This document shows positions 44,844 through 55,155 of a stretch of 64,000 nucleotides of DNA, one piece after another. The stretch's first letter is position 1. Every line of letters begins with the position of its first letter. The stretch is from Roseiarcus sp963835215 (GTDB taxonomy: Bacteria; Pseudomonadota; Alphaproteobacteria; Rhizobiales; Beijerinckiaceae): positions 868,001 through 932,000 of the forward strand of contig CAWIES010000004.1 of NCBI GenBank assembly GCA_963835215.1. The letters are read 5' to 3'. Made by a program: the position numbers and the translations under genes. Under the pieces are notes generated by a model. It made no database searches, had not been told where the DNA came from, and was given only the letters and a program-made list of their open reading frames with translations.

Positions 44844-45338
44844 TCACCGATACGGCGCGTCGAGCTTGATGTTGCGCGCCAGCTCGCGCTCCCAGCGGTC
44901 GCCGTTGGCCAGCAACCGGTCCTTGTCGTAAAACAGCTCTTCGCGCGTTTCGGCGACGAATTCGAAATTCGGTCCCTCGACGATGGCGTCGACCGGGCAG
45001 GCTTCCTGGCACATGCCGCAATAGATGCATTTCGTCATGTCGATGTCGTAGCGCGTGGTGCGGCGCGTGCCGTCGTTGCGGCGCGGCCCCGCCTCGATGG
45101 TGATCGCCTGCGCCGGGCAGATCGCCTCGCACAGCTTGCAGGCGATGCAGCGCTCTTCGCCGTTGGGATAGCGGCGCAGCGCGTGCTCGCCGCGAAAGCG
45201 CGGGCTCAGCGGCGATTTCTCGTGCGGATAGTTCAGCGTCGCCTTCGGCTTGAACATGTAGCGCACGGTCAGCGCGAAGGCGGCGAAAAACTCGGTCAGG
45301 AAAATCGAGCGCGCCGCGGCGTCTAGTCTAAGCGCCAT
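44844..45338 (-). CDS. nuoI: NADH-quinone oxidoreductase subunit I
   Basis: 164 residues. Two 4Fe-4S ferredoxin motifs, 'CIACKLCEAICP' and 'CIYCGMCQEACP', each with the outlying Cys, hold clusters N6a and N6b that pass electrons towards the quinone site. ATG 45338. Flanked on both sides by dispersed repeats, which is unusual inside this operon. Confidence 0.97.
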   Translation of the reverse strand: MALRLDAAARSIFLTEFFAAFALTVRYMFKPKATLNYPHEKSPLSPRFRGEHALRRYPNGEERCIACKLCEAICPAQAITIEAGPRRNDGTRRTTRYDIDMTKCIYCGMCQEACPVDAIVEGPNFEFVAETREELFYDKDRLLANGDRWERELARNIKLDAPYR

Positions 45339-45394
45339 GAGTGTTCTCCATCGACTCGCCCGCCGCGCCGGCTCGCGCACGTACACTCAGTCCC

Positions 45395-45441
45395 GTCATG
45401 GCCGGGTCAATCCCCGGATCAAGTCCGGGGACGGCCATGAC
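45395..45441. repeat. Dispersed repeat family C between nuoH and nuoI
   Basis: Outer arms GTCATGGCCG (45395-45404) and CGGCCATGAC (45432-45441) enclose an inner stem TCCCCGGA / TCCGGGGA. It forms one long hairpin in the 144-base nuoH-nuoI gap and matches the family seen after smpB. Confidence 0.75.
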
Positions 45442-45482
45442 GAAAGAGGGATGGCCCGTGACGAGCGTGAGCGATGAGCGCT

Positions 45483-46649
45483 TCAATGGTGCGCCCCCCA
45501 CCCGGTCGCCTCGAGCACGCCGGCGACCGCCACAACCATGAACAGCGAGATCGGCAGGAACACCTTCCAGCCGAGCCGCATCAACTGGTCGTAGCGATAG
45601 CGCGGAACGAACGCCTTGACGAAGCTGAACATGAACACCACGCACCACATCTTGCCAAGGAACCACAGAACGCCGGGAATCCAGGTGAAGGGGACGATAG
45701 GAACCGGCGGCAACCAGCCGCCGAGAAAAAAGATCGTCATCATCGCCGACATCGACAGGATGGCGACGAGCTCGGTGAGGAACTGCAGCAGGAACAGCGA
45801 GGCCGAATATTCGACCATGTAGCCGGCGACCAGCTCCGATTCGGCTTCGGCGAGATCGAACGGCGGCCGATTGGTCTCGGCCAGCGCCGAGATGAAGAAG
45901 ATGACGAACATCGGCAGCAGGGGCAGCCAGTACCAGCCGAGCAGCCCGTAGCGCGACTGCTGCGCGTGGACGATGTCGGTCAGGTTGAGCGAGCCAGCGC
46001 ACAGCAGCACGGTGACGATGACGAAGCCGATCGACACCTCATAGGAAACCATCTGCGCCGCAACGCGCAGCGCCGAGAGCAGCGCGTATTTCGAGTTCGA
46101 CGCCCAGCCGGCCATGATGACGCCGTAGACGCCGAGCGAGGAGACGGCGAAGAGATAGAGGATGCCGACATTGATGTTGCCGACCGCCCAGCCGTCGGAA
46201 ACCGGGATCACCGCCCAGGCGGCGAAGGCGAGCGTCACCGAGACCAGCGGCGCCAGCACGAACACACCCTTGTTGGCGCCGGCCGGGATGATCGGCTCCT
46301 TGAGGATGAACTTGAGAAAGTCCGCGAGCGCCTGCAGCGTCCCCCAAGGGCCGACGACATTGGGGCCGCGGCGCAGGTGGATCGCGCCCCAGATCTTGCG
46401 CTCGGCGTAGATCAGGATCGCGGTGAAGATCAGCACGACCACCAGCAGCGCCAGGCTTTCGAGCAGGTAGCGCACGAAAATGCCCCACGCGCTGGCATAC
46501 AGCCAGGCGCCAAAGGAGGCGAGACCGCCATCGGCGAGGAACACGACGACCGCGGCCACGACCAGGACGACGATCGCCAGCGCGACAACGCCGGCGGCGA
46601 TCATCGGCCAGTTGCGCGGCGCGGAATGGGGAGGAGAGGCGCTGGTCAT
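45483..46649 (-). CDS. nuoH: NADH-quinone oxidoreductase subunit H
   Basis: 388 residues. Eight conserved helices with the quinone-channel motifs 'YAERKIWGAIHLRRGPN', 'EPIIPAGANKG' and 'ETNRPPFDLAEAESELVAGY'. The N-terminus is extended by about 50 residues with an extra hydrophobic segment ('MIAAGVVALAIVVLVVAAVV') compared with short versions; this also occurs in relatives. ATG 46649; 8 bases after the nuoG stop. Confidence 0.96.
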   Translation of the reverse strand: MTSASPPHSAPRNWPMIAAGVVALAIVVLVVAAVVVFLADGGLASFGAWLYASAWGIFVRYLLESLALLVVVLIFTAILIYAERKIWGAIHLRRGPNVVGPWGTLQALADFLKFILKEPIIPAGANKGVFVLAPLVSVTLAFAAWAVIPVSDGWAVGNINVGILYLFAVSSLGVYGVIMAGWASNSKYALLSALRVAAQMVSYEVSIGFVIVTVLLCAGSLNLTDIVHAQQSRYGLLGWYWLPLLPMFVIFFISALAETNRPPFDLAEAESELVAGYMVEYSASLFLLQFLTELVAILSMSAMMTIFFLGGWLPPVPIVPFTWIPGVLWFLGKMWCVVFMFSFVKAFVPRYRYDQLMRLGWKVFLPISLFMVVAVAGVLEATGWGAHH

Positions 46650-46657
46650 CGCATGTC

Positions 46658-48721
46658 CTATTCCGCCGCCTGCAGCGTCTGGCGCCCCGAGCGCAGGGCC
46701 GAACACTCGGCCATGACGCGCGAAGCGCGGGCGATCGGATTGGTGAGGAAGAAGTCGGCGACCGCGCTGGCGAACGGCGCCCGATCGAGCGCGCCGCCAA
46801 GCTTGGCGAGCGCGGCGAACACGCCAGCGTCCGCCGGCGCGACCGCGTCGAAAGCGACGAGATGCGGGTGCGTCGCGGCGAGCGCGGCGCGCAATGCGGT
46901 CAGCGAGTCATAGGGGAGCTTCGCCCCGAGCGCGTCGGAAAGGGCGCGCAGGATCGCCCAGTCCTCGCGCGCGTCGCCCGGCGGGAAGACGGCGCGTTCG
47001 GCAAACTGCGACCGCCCCTCGGTGTTGATGTAGATGCCGGTCTTTTCGGGATAGGCGGCGCCGGGCAGAATGACGTCGGCGCGATGGGCGCCGCGGTCGC
47101 CATGCGTGCCGAGATAGACGACGAAGGCGCCGGGCGCGATTTCGATTTCGTCGGCGCCGAGATTGAAGATGAGATCGACCTTGCCGCTCGCCATCGCGGC
47201 GGCGTCGAGGCCGCCCTGCCCCGGCGTGAAGCCGACATCGAGGCCGCCGACGCGCGAAGCCGCGCCATGCAGAATATTGAAACCGTTCCAGCCATCCTTG
47301 ACGACGCCGAGCGCCAGCGCCGCCTTGGCGGCGAGCGACAACACGGCGAGGCCGTCGGGCCGCGCGAGGGCGCCGGCGCCCAGAATGAACATCGGCTTGG
47401 TCTTGTTCGCCGGGGGATGGTCGACGAAAGCGGCGAGCGCGTCCGGCCCGGCGCCGAGATAATTGTATTCGTAGGTCAGATCGAGCTTCTCGCCGACGAC
47501 GCCGATCAGGCAATCGCCTTTCAGCCAGCGCTTGCGGATGCGAGCGTTGAGCACCGGCGCCTCGATGCGCGGGTTCGAGCCGATGATCATGATCGCGTCG
47601 GCTTCGTCGATGCCGGCGACGGTGGAGTTGAAGAGATAGCTGGCGCGGCCCAGCTTGGGATCAAGCTTCGAGCCGTCCTGTCGGCAATCGAGATTGACGA
47701 CGCCGAGCCCGTCCATCAACCCCTTGAGCGCGAACAGCTCCTCGACGCTGGCAAGATCGCCGGCGATGGCGCCAATTTTCGCCGCCGGCGTCGCCTTGGC
47801 CTTGGCGGCGATCGCGGCGAAGGCTTCCGGCCAAGTCGCCGGCTTGAGCTTGCCCCCGACCCGCACATAGGGGCGATCGAGCCGCTGCGTCTTCAATCCG
47901 TCGACGACATGGCGGGTCTTGTCGGAGATCCACTCTTCGTTGATCGCCTCGTTGACCCGCGGCAGGATGCGCACGACTTCGCGCCCGCGCAAGTCGATGC
48001 GGATTGCGCTCCCCAGCGCGTCCATTACGTCGACGCTTTCGGTCTTCACGTATTCCCACGGCCGCGCATAAAAGGCGGTCGGGCGGGAGGTCAACGCGCC
48101 GACCGGGCAGAGATCGACGACATTGCCCTGCATTTCGGAGGTCAGCGCGCGCTCGAGATAGCTGGTGATCTCCATGTCCTCGCCGCGACCGATCGCGCCA
48201 AGCTCGGAGACGCCGGCGACTTCGGTCGCAAAGCGGATGCAGCGCGTGCAATGGATGCAGCGGTTCATCGATGTCTTGACCAGCGGTCCGAGATATTTGT
48301 CTTCAACCGCCCGCTTATTCTCGGCAAAGCGCGAGGAATCCGCGCCATAGCCCATCGCCTGATCTTGAAGATCGCATTCGCCGCCCTGGTCGCAGATCGG
48401 GCAGTCGAGCGGATGGTTGATCAGCAGGAATTCGAGCACGCCTTTGCGCGCCTTGCGCGCCATCGGCGAATTGGTCTCGACGACCGGCGGCTCGCCGTTC
48501 GGGCCCGGGCGCAGATCCCTGACCGCCATCGCGCAGGAGGCGGTAGGCTTGGGCGGCCCGCCCTTCACTTCGACGAGACACATGCGGCAATTTCCGGCGA
48601 TCGACAGGCGCTCGTGGAAGCAGAAGCGCGGCACCTCGGCCCCCGCCGCCTCGCACGCCTGCAGCAGCGTGTATTCGGGCGGAAGATCGAGCTCCTTGCC
48701 GTCGATGATGATCTTGGCCAT
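46658..48721 (-). CDS. nuoG: NADH-quinone oxidoreductase subunit G
   Basis: 687 residues. An N-terminal 2Fe-2S domain ('CFHERLSIAGNCRMCLVEVKG') is followed by His/Cys-ligated and 4Fe-4S sites ('HPLDCPICDQGGECDLQDQ', 'CIHCTRCIRFATEVAG') and a molybdopterin-oxidoreductase-like domain without cofactor residues, as usual for NuoG. It carries electrons from the flavin to NuoB/NuoI. ATG 48721. The ribosome site and start lie within a 20-base sequence repeated upstream of the preceding small gene. Confidence 0.96.
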   Translation of the reverse strand: MAKIIIDGKELDLPPEYTLLQACEAAGAEVPRFCFHERLSIAGNCRMCLVEVKGGPPKPTASCAMAVRDLRPGPNGEPPVVETNSPMARKARKGVLEFLLINHPLDCPICDQGGECDLQDQAMGYGADSSRFAENKRAVEDKYLGPLVKTSMNRCIHCTRCIRFATEVAGVSELGAIGRGEDMEITSYLERALTSEMQGNVVDLCPVGALTSRPTAFYARPWEYVKTESVDVMDALGSAIRIDLRGREVVRILPRVNEAINEEWISDKTRHVVDGLKTQRLDRPYVRVGGKLKPATWPEAFAAIAAKAKATPAAKIGAIAGDLASVEELFALKGLMDGLGVVNLDCRQDGSKLDPKLGRASYLFNSTVAGIDEADAIMIIGSNPRIEAPVLNARIRKRWLKGDCLIGVVGEKLDLTYEYNYLGAGPDALAAFVDHPPANKTKPMFILGAGALARPDGLAVLSLAAKAALALGVVKDGWNGFNILHGAASRVGGLDVGFTPGQGGLDAAAMASGKVDLIFNLGADEIEIAPGAFVVYLGTHGDRGAHRADVILPGAAYPEKTGIYINTEGRSQFAERAVFPPGDAREDWAILRALSDALGAKLPYDSLTALRAALAATHPHLVAFDAVAPADAGVFAALAKLGGALDRAPFASAVADFFLTNPIARASRVMAECSALRSGRQTLQAAE

Positions 48722-48738
48722 CGCCCTACTCCGCCGCC
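48719..48738. repeat. 20-base direct repeat, copy 1 (other copy 49038-49057)
   Basis: CATCGCCCTACTCCGCCGCC is found identically at 48719-48738 and 49038-49057, 319 bases apart. On the minus strand each copy holds the last codons (Ala-Ala-Glu), the stop, a GGGCG site and the next ATG. The pair exactly brackets the small pentapeptide-repeat gene. Confidence 0.9.
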
Positions 48739-49040
48739 GTTGCGCCATGGCCCGCGCGCCAGTAGGCGAGCAGGTCGGTGACGGCCAGTCCTTCGATCGT
48801 CGCGCCTTCGAGCCGCGCGTTGACGATCGTCGCGCCCGCGAGGTTCGCCTTTTCGATGCGAAGGCCGGAAAGATTGACGTTGTGGACGCGCCAGCCCGAC
48901 ATGTTGAGGTCGTCGAATGCGCAGCCCGACATATTGATGTTGTGAAAGTCGCTGCCCGACAAATTGACGTCGTCGAAACGCGAGCCGGACAAGTCCGCCT
49001 TGTGGACGTCGAGCCGATGATTTTCCTTCTCGATCTTCAT
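48726..49040 (-). CDS. Pentapeptide-repeat protein inside the nuo operon
   Basis: 104 residues. After about 12 residues come roughly 14 pentapeptides ('ADLSG SRFDD VNLSG', 'INMSG CAFDD LNMSG') with the central Leu/Phe/Met pattern of a right-handed quadrilateral beta-helix, then a short helix. No signal or membrane segment. The function is unknown; other small pentapeptide proteins act as scaffolds or DNA mimics. It sits between nuoF and nuoG in the same direction and is flanked by a 20-base direct repeat that supplies its ribosome site and that of nuoG, so it looks like an insertion that preserved translational spacing. An assembly or accessory role for complex I is inference only. Confidence 0.85.
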   Translation of the reverse strand: MKIEKENHRLDVHKADLSGSRFDDVNLSGSDFHNINMSGCAFDDLNMSGWRVHNVNLSGLRIEKANLAGATIVNARLEGATIEGLAVTDLLAYWRAGHGATAAE

Positions 49041-49044
49041 CGCC

Positions 49045-50349
<1,305 letters not shown>

Positions 50350-50360
50350 CGTGGGCTGTT

Positions 50361-50400
50361 CCCGTCTTCACGCTTTGACCCAATCCCGTCTTCACGCTTT
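50361..50400. repeat. 24-base-period tandem duplication at the nuoE 3' end
   Basis: CCCGTCTTCACGCTTT occurs at 50361-50376 and 50385-50400. The second copy contains the nuoE stop codon and last codons; the first is a silent duplicate in the nuoE-nuoF spacer. Confidence 0.85.
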
Positions 50401-51033
50401 TACCGAAGCCGGGCCGCTCTTGCCGTCCTCGCCATAGAGCGTGGTCAGCGCCGTCAGGGCCCCGCCAGTCGGCTCGGACGACGTGCGTCCGATCTGCGAT
50501 CCGGTCTTGACTGGCCGGCCGGCGACGAGATCGTCGATCAGCTTGGAGAAATTCGCCTGGGTCAGGTCTTCGTAATAGTCCTCGTTGATCTGCACCGCCG
50601 GGGCGTTGCAGCAGGCGCCGATGCATTCGGTCTCGACCCACGACAGCGCGCCATCGCCGGTGACGTGGCCCTCCGGGCCGATGCGGTTGCGGCACATCTG
50701 CTTGATCGCCTCGGCGCCGCGCAGCACGCAGGGGGTGGTGCCGCAGACCTGAATGTGGTGGCGCCCGACCGGCTCGAGATTGAACATCGTGTAGAAGGTC
50801 GCGACTTCCATCGCGCGGATGTAAGGCATGGCGAGCATGTCGGCGACCGCCTCGATCGCGGGCCTCGGCAGCCAATAGTCGTGCTGCAACTGCGCCCGCC
50901 ACAGCAGCGAGATGATCGCCGACGCCTGGCGGCCGGGGGGATATTTGGCGATCTCCTTCTCAGCCCACGCCGTGTTCTCGGGCGTGAAGGCGAAGCTCGC
51001 GGGCTGATCCTCGGCAAGACGGCGAACGGACAT
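50392..51033 (-). CDS. nuoE: NADH-quinone oxidoreductase subunit E
   Basis: 213 residues. Thioredoxin-like 2Fe-2S domain with 'CGTTPCVLRG' and 'CIGACCNAP' (the four cluster Cys), forming N1a next to NuoF. A Ser/Gly-rich tail of about 40 residues lies beyond the domain. ATG 51033, 38 bases after nuoD. Confidence 0.96.
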   Translation of the reverse strand: MSVRRLAEDQPASFAFTPENTAWAEKEIAKYPPGRQASAIISLLWRAQLQHDYWLPRPAIEAVADMLAMPYIRAMEVATFYTMFNLEPVGRHHIQVCGTTPCVLRGAEAIKQMCRNRIGPEGHVTGDGALSWVETECIGACCNAPAVQINEDYYEDLTQANFSKLIDDLVAGRPVKTGSQIGRTSSEPTGGALTALTTLYGEDGKSGPASVKA

Positions 51034-51071
51034 GGCTCAGACAACCCCAGACTGGATGGCGGCAAGTATGG

Positions 51072-52262
51072 TCATCGGTCGACGTCGCCAAACACGATGT
51101 CGATCGAGCCGAGGATCGCGCTGACGTCGGCCAGCATGTGCTTGCGGCACATGAAGTCCATCGCCTGCAAATGGGCAAAGCCGGGCGCGCGCAACCGGAC
51201 GCGGTAGGGCTTGTTGGAGCCGTCCGAGACGATCGCAACGCCGAACTCGCCCTTGGGCGCTTCGACCGCTGCGTAGACTTCGCCGGCAGGGACCTTATAG
51301 CCCTCGGTATAAAGCTTGAAATGGTGGATCAGCGCCTCCATCGAGCGCTTCATCTCTGCGCGGTGGGGCGGCGTCACCTTGCCGTCGTTGATGACGACCG
51401 GCCCCTGCCCGTCCGGCGCCTGCAGCTTGTCGCAGCACTGCCGCATGATTTTGACCAACTCGCGCATCTCCGCCATGCGGATCAGGTAGCGGTCGTAATT
51501 GTCGCCGTTCTTGCCGACCGGGATGTCGAAATCCATCTCCTCGTAGCACTCGTAGGGCTGCGACTTGCGCAGGTCCCACGCCGCGCCCGAGCCGCGCACC
51601 ATCACGCCGGAAAAGCCCCAGGCCCAGGCGTCGGCGAGAGAGATCAGGCCGATGTCGACGTTGCGCTGCTTGAAGATGCGGTTGCCGGTCAGCAGCGTCT
51701 CGAGGTCGTCGCAGACCTTGAGGAACGGATCGCAAAAGGCGTGGATGTCGTCGATGAGCTGGGGTGGCAGATCCTGGTGGACGCCGCCGGGGCGGAAATA
51801 GGCCGAGTGCATGCGCGCGCCGCTGGCCCGCTCATAGAACACCATCAGCTTCTCGCGCTCTTCGAAGCCCCACAGCGGCGGGGTCAGCGCGCCGACGTCC
51901 ATCGCCTGCGTCGTCACGTTGAGGATATGCGACAGCAGCCGGCCGATCTCGCTGTAGAGAACGCGAATGAGCTGAGCGCGGCGCGGAACGGTAACGCCGA
52001 GCAGCTTCTCGACGGCCAGCGCGTAGGCGTGCTCCTGATTCATCGGCGCGACGTAATCGAGCCGGTCGAGATAGGGCACGTTTTGGAGGTAGGTGCGCGC
52101 CTCCATCAACTTCTCGGTGCCGCGGTGCAGCAGACCGATGTGCGGATCGACGCGCTCGATCACCTCGCCGTCGAGCTCCAGCACCAGGCGCAGCACGCCG
52201 TGGGCCGCGGGATGCTGCGGGCCGAAATTGATCGAGAAGTTGCGGAGGGAATGTTCGGTCAT
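51072..52262 (-). CDS. nuoD: NADH-quinone oxidoreductase subunit D
   Basis: 396 residues. Start 'FSINFGPQHPAAHGVLRLVL' with the quinone-site His, 'NQEHAYALAVEKLLG', and the Tyr in 'DVPVGKNGDNYDRYLIR'-like 'FDIPVGKNGDNYDRYLIR'. It forms the quinone-reducing site with NuoB. ATG overlaps the nuoC stop (TAATG type). Confidence 0.97.
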   Translation of the reverse strand: MTEHSLRNFSINFGPQHPAAHGVLRLVLELDGEVIERVDPHIGLLHRGTEKLMEARTYLQNVPYLDRLDYVAPMNQEHAYALAVEKLLGVTVPRRAQLIRVLYSEIGRLLSHILNVTTQAMDVGALTPPLWGFEEREKLMVFYERASGARMHSAYFRPGGVHQDLPPQLIDDIHAFCDPFLKVCDDLETLLTGNRIFKQRNVDIGLISLADAWAWGFSGVMVRGSGAAWDLRKSQPYECYEEMDFDIPVGKNGDNYDRYLIRMAEMRELVKIMRQCCDKLQAPDGQGPVVINDGKVTPPHRAEMKRSMEALIHHFKLYTEGYKVPAGEVYAAVEAPKGEFGVAIVSDGSNKPYRVRLRAPGFAHLQAMDFMCRKHMLADVSAILGSIDIVFGDVDR

Positions 52263-52858
52263 TACGACTTCGCCTTCTCGTCGCCAGGCAGCGGCGCGCC
52301 TTCCCAGGGGCTGAGGAAGTCGAACTGGCGGAATTCTTGGGTCAGTCGCACCGGTTCGTAGCGTACGCGCTTCTCTTGGTCGTCGTAGCGCACCTCGACG
52401 AAGCCGGTCATCGGGAAGTCCTTGCGCAGCGGATGGCCGTCGAAGCCATAATCGGTGAGGATGCGGCGTAGATCGGGATGGCCCTCGAACAGAACGCCGT
52501 ACATGTCGTAGGCCTCGCGCTCGTACCAGTCGGAAGCGGCAAAGACCGAGACGGTCGAGGGAACCGGCGTCGCCTCGTCGGTCGCGATCTTGACCCGGAC
52601 GCGGCGGTTGAACTTCGGCGACAGCAGCAGGTAGACGATCTCGAAGCGCTTCTCGTGCTCGGGGTAGTCGACGCCGCTGAGATCGGTGAAGCAGATGAAC
52701 TGGCAGTCGGGATCGTCGCGCAGGAAGGTCAGCGTTTCGACGATGCGCGAGGCCTCGGCCGTCAGCGTCAACTCGTCATGCGACTCATCGACCGCCAGCA
52801 CCGCGCCCGGCAGGCTCGCCAACGCTTTCGCGCCAACCGATTTCAATCCTTCGTCCAT
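52262..52858 (-). CDS. nuoC: NADH-quinone oxidoreductase subunit C
   Basis: 198 residues. Family signature 'ERFEIVYLLLSPKFNRRVRVK'-region and 'WYEREAYDMYGVLFEGHPDLR', ending 'FRQFDFLSPWEG'. Peripheral-arm subunit next to NuoD. ATG 52858; about 100 bases after nuoB, the longest clean gap in this half of the operon. Confidence 0.96.
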   Translation of the reverse strand: MDEGLKSVGAKALASLPGAVLAVDESHDELTLTAEASRIVETLTFLRDDPDCQFICFTDLSGVDYPEHEKRFEIVYLLLSPKFNRRVRVKIATDEATPVPSTVSVFAASDWYEREAYDMYGVLFEGHPDLRRILTDYGFDGHPLRKDFPMTGFVEVRYDDQEKRVRYEPVRLTQEFRQFDFLSPWEGAPLPGDEKAKS

Positions 52859-52960
52859 GGACCCCCGTCCAGTCTTGTGGTCAGGCGCCCCCGTCCACAG
52901 CGGAAAGGGCGCCCGCGTCGTCGACGTTCCCTGCGACCCGAATTGATCGGGCCTTTGTTG

Positions 52961-53536
52961 TTATCGTTCGATCGTTCCGGTGCGGCGAATCTTCTTCTGC
53001 AGCATCAGCACGCCGTAGAGCAGCGCCTCGGCCGTCGGCGGGCAACCGGGAACGTAGATGTCGACCGGCACGATCCGGTCGCAGCCGCGCACCACCGAAT
53101 AGGAATAGTGGTAGTAGCCGCCGCCGTTGGCGCACGAGCCCATCGAGATGACGTAGCGCGGCTCGGGCATCTGGTCGTAGACCTTGCGCAGCGCCGGCGC
53201 CATTTTGTTGGTCAGCGTGCCGGCGACGATCATCACGTCGGACTGGCGCGGACTGCCGCGCGGGGCGAAGCCGAAGCGCTCGACGTCATAGCGCGGCATC
53301 GACAATTGCATCATCTCGACCGCGCAACACGCGAGGCCGAACGTCATCCACATCAGCGAGCCCGAGCGCGCCCATTGGATGAGGTCTTCGGTCGAGGTGA
53401 GGACGAAGCCCTTGTCGGCGAGAAGATCGTTGACCTCGCCAAAGAACGGATCGTTGGCGCCCGCCGGCTTGCCGGTCGCCGGATCAAGCACGCCGCGCGG
53501 CGCCGGAGCGATCATGGGGCCCGCGGTCAATCCCAT
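52961..53536 (-). CDS. nuoB: NADH-quinone oxidoreductase subunit B
   Basis: 191 residues. Holds the terminal 4Fe-4S cluster N2: adjacent Cys pair in 'FGLACCAVEMM', Cys in 'SMGSCANGGGYY' and in 'VPGCPPTAEALL'. ATG 53536 overlaps the nuoA end and has AAGGGAG about 9 bases upstream, so it is preferred to ATG 53515. Confidence 0.97.
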   Translation of the reverse strand: MGLTAGPMIAPAPRGVLDPATGKPAGANDPFFGEVNDLLADKGFVLTSTEDLIQWARSGSLMWMTFGLACCAVEMMQLSMPRYDVERFGFAPRGSPRQSDVMIVAGTLTNKMAPALRKVYDQMPEPRYVISMGSCANGGGYYHYSYSVVRGCDRIVPVDIYVPGCPPTAEALLYGVLMLQKKIRRTGTIER

Positions 53537-53892
53537 TCGAGCGCTCCCTTGTTCCATTCGTAGACGAAGCCGATCGTCAGCACGCCGAGGAACAGGATCA
53601 TCGACCAGAAGCCGAGCGCGCCGATGTCGTGGAACGCGAGCGCCCAAGGAAAGAGATAGGCGACCTCGAGATCGAAGATGATGAACAGCAGCGACACGAG
53701 ATAGAAGCGAATGTCGAACTTCATCCGCGCGTCGTCGAACGGATTGAAGCCGCACTCATAGGCCGACAGCTTTTCGGGATCGGGATTCTTGTAGGCGACG
53801 ATGAACGGCGCGACCAGCAACGCCCCGCCGATCAGCGCGCTGAGGCCGATGAAGACGACGAGCGGCAGATAGTCGGCGATCAGACTGGGCAC
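53527..53892 (-). CDS. nuoA: NADH-quinone oxidoreductase subunit A
   Basis: 121 residues, three membrane helices. 'YECGFNPFDDARMKFDIRFY' carries the loop near the quinone site with its conserved Cys. First gene of the complete minus-strand operon A-B-C-D-E-F-(pentapeptide)-G-H-I-J-K-L-M-N. The 236 bases upstream, to tRNA-Asp, should hold the operon promoter; no clear boxes were assigned. Confidence 0.96.
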   Translation of the reverse strand: MPSLIADYLPLVVFIGLSALIGGALLVAPFIVAYKNPDPEKLSAYECGFNPFDDARMKFDIRFYLVSLLFIIFDLEVAYLFPWALAFHDIGALGFWSMILFLGVLTIGFVYEWNKGALEWD

Positions 53893-54128
53893 TGGGCCTC
53901 CGCTGGGCTGTCATCGGCGCGCGGGACCCCGCGCTCCACGCCGCTTCGCGCCCGGCGGCAGGCCCCGCCGGGCTCGCCAAGCGAGCTTTGGCAGGGGTAT
54001 CGCAGCGCAGCGAAGGGCGCAAGACAGAACCCGGCCCTAAGCCCCTCCGGGAGCGCAATTTCTCGCGCGCGAACGGGGCGCCCGAGCTTTCGCGGGCGCT
54101 TGGCAACTATCAGTCGAAATTGAAGAAA

Positions 54129-54205
<77 letters not shown>

Positions 54206-54286
54206 CGCGAGAGAGCGAGCGGATAAGGCACGAGACGGGGCAAGTCAAGCGAGAAGCCGGGCTGTTCGCTGCGCCGCGGCGGCGCT

Positions 54287-54922
54287 TCAGAACCGCGTCG
54301 CGGCGAGCCGCGAATGAGCGATTTCACCCGCGCTGAGCAGGTGCAGCGCGCCAGGCGCCTGCGACTCGGCGCGCCAGACCAGCCGCGGATCGACGCCCAT
54401 GCTCGCCGCGTATTTGGCGAGGATGGCGACCATGCGCGGATCGGCGAGGCTCCCGCCCGTCCCGTTGGGGTCGACCAGCGCCATGCGATGCAGCCCGATC
54501 CGGCTTGCGGGCGGCGCAACCCGCCGCGTCGCCCCCATCAGCGCGTAGACGCAGGCCGAAAAGCACTCGCCGGCCACCGGACCCGACATCGCCCCGACCG
54601 AGGCGAAGCCGGCGACCACGACCGCGGCGCGCAGCCGCCGGAAGACCGAGCCGAGCTCCATCGAAGCGACGACGTTGCCGCCCGGCGAATTGATAAAGAT
54701 GACGCCGCGCAGCCGCTCGGTCTGCGAGGCCTGCTTGGCGAAGTCGATGAAGGCCTGCGGCGTGTCGGCCTCGATGACGCCGTCGGCGATGATCACTTGC
54801 GGGCAATCGGCGAGGCAGCCGGTCGAAGCGAAGTTGACCGAGTGGAACGTCATCGGCGCCTGTTCGGCCACCGCTGGCGCGACAAAGGCGACCCCGAGGA
54901 CGGCGTACGCAACAGCCCACAG
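54287..54922 (-). CDS. Exported ClpP/crotonase-fold protein, start uncertain
   Basis: About 211 residues. A hydrophobic signal-like start ('LWAVAYAVLGVAFVAPAVA') is followed by a ClpP-like core with 'GVIFINSPGGNVVASMELG' and 'GECFSACVYALMGATRRVA', where the Ser in 'FSAC' stands at the nucleophile position, and 'SRIGLHRMAL' with a candidate His. Such periplasmic proteins are probable serine hydrolases of unknown substrate. No ATG, GTG or TTG opens this frame between the end of tRNA-Val and residue 18, so the start is either CTG 54922, or GTG 54936 in another frame with one base missing near 54923-54928. Confidence 0.65.
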   Translation of the reverse strand: MWAVAYAVLGVAFVAPAVAEQAPMTFHSVNFASTGCLADCPQVIIADGVIEADTPQAFIDFAKQASQTERLRGVIFINSPGGNVVASMELGSVFRRLRAAVVVAGFASVGAMSGPVAGECFSACVYALMGATRRVAPPASRIGLHRMALVDPNGTGGSLADPRMVAILAKYAASMGVDPRLVWRAESQAPGALHLLSAGEIAHSRLAATRF

Positions 54923-54963
54923 CGCCCAGCCGCCACGACCGCGCCGCGTCGCGGCGGGTCGGC

Positions 54964-55039
54964 TGGTGGGCGGTGACGGGCTCGAACCGCCGACCCTCTC
55001 GGTGTAAGCGAGATGCTCTACCAACTGAGCTAACCGCCC
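54964..55039 (-). tRNA. tRNA-Val (anticodon TAC)
   Basis: 76 bases with encoded CCA. Acceptor GGGCGGT pairs with ACCGCCC, D arm GCTCAGTTGGTAGAGC, anticodon loop CTTACAC in stem TCTCG/CGAGA, T loop TTCGAGC. Confidence 0.95.
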
Positions 55040-55155
55040 TTGACCGCCGCCGCGCGGCGCTGCGCCGGGGAAACTACCTTACTCGCGCCGGCGAGGCCAA
55101 CCCTGTTCACCATACAAGTTCGCTCCGCAAGCAGGAGACGAAAGCGGGCGACAAA

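Noticed and set aside
53941..54120. Small gene between nuoA and tRNA-Asp
   Set aside because: Frames here are Arg/Pro-rich translations of GC-rich DNA without ribosome sites; the stretch more likely holds the nuo promoter.
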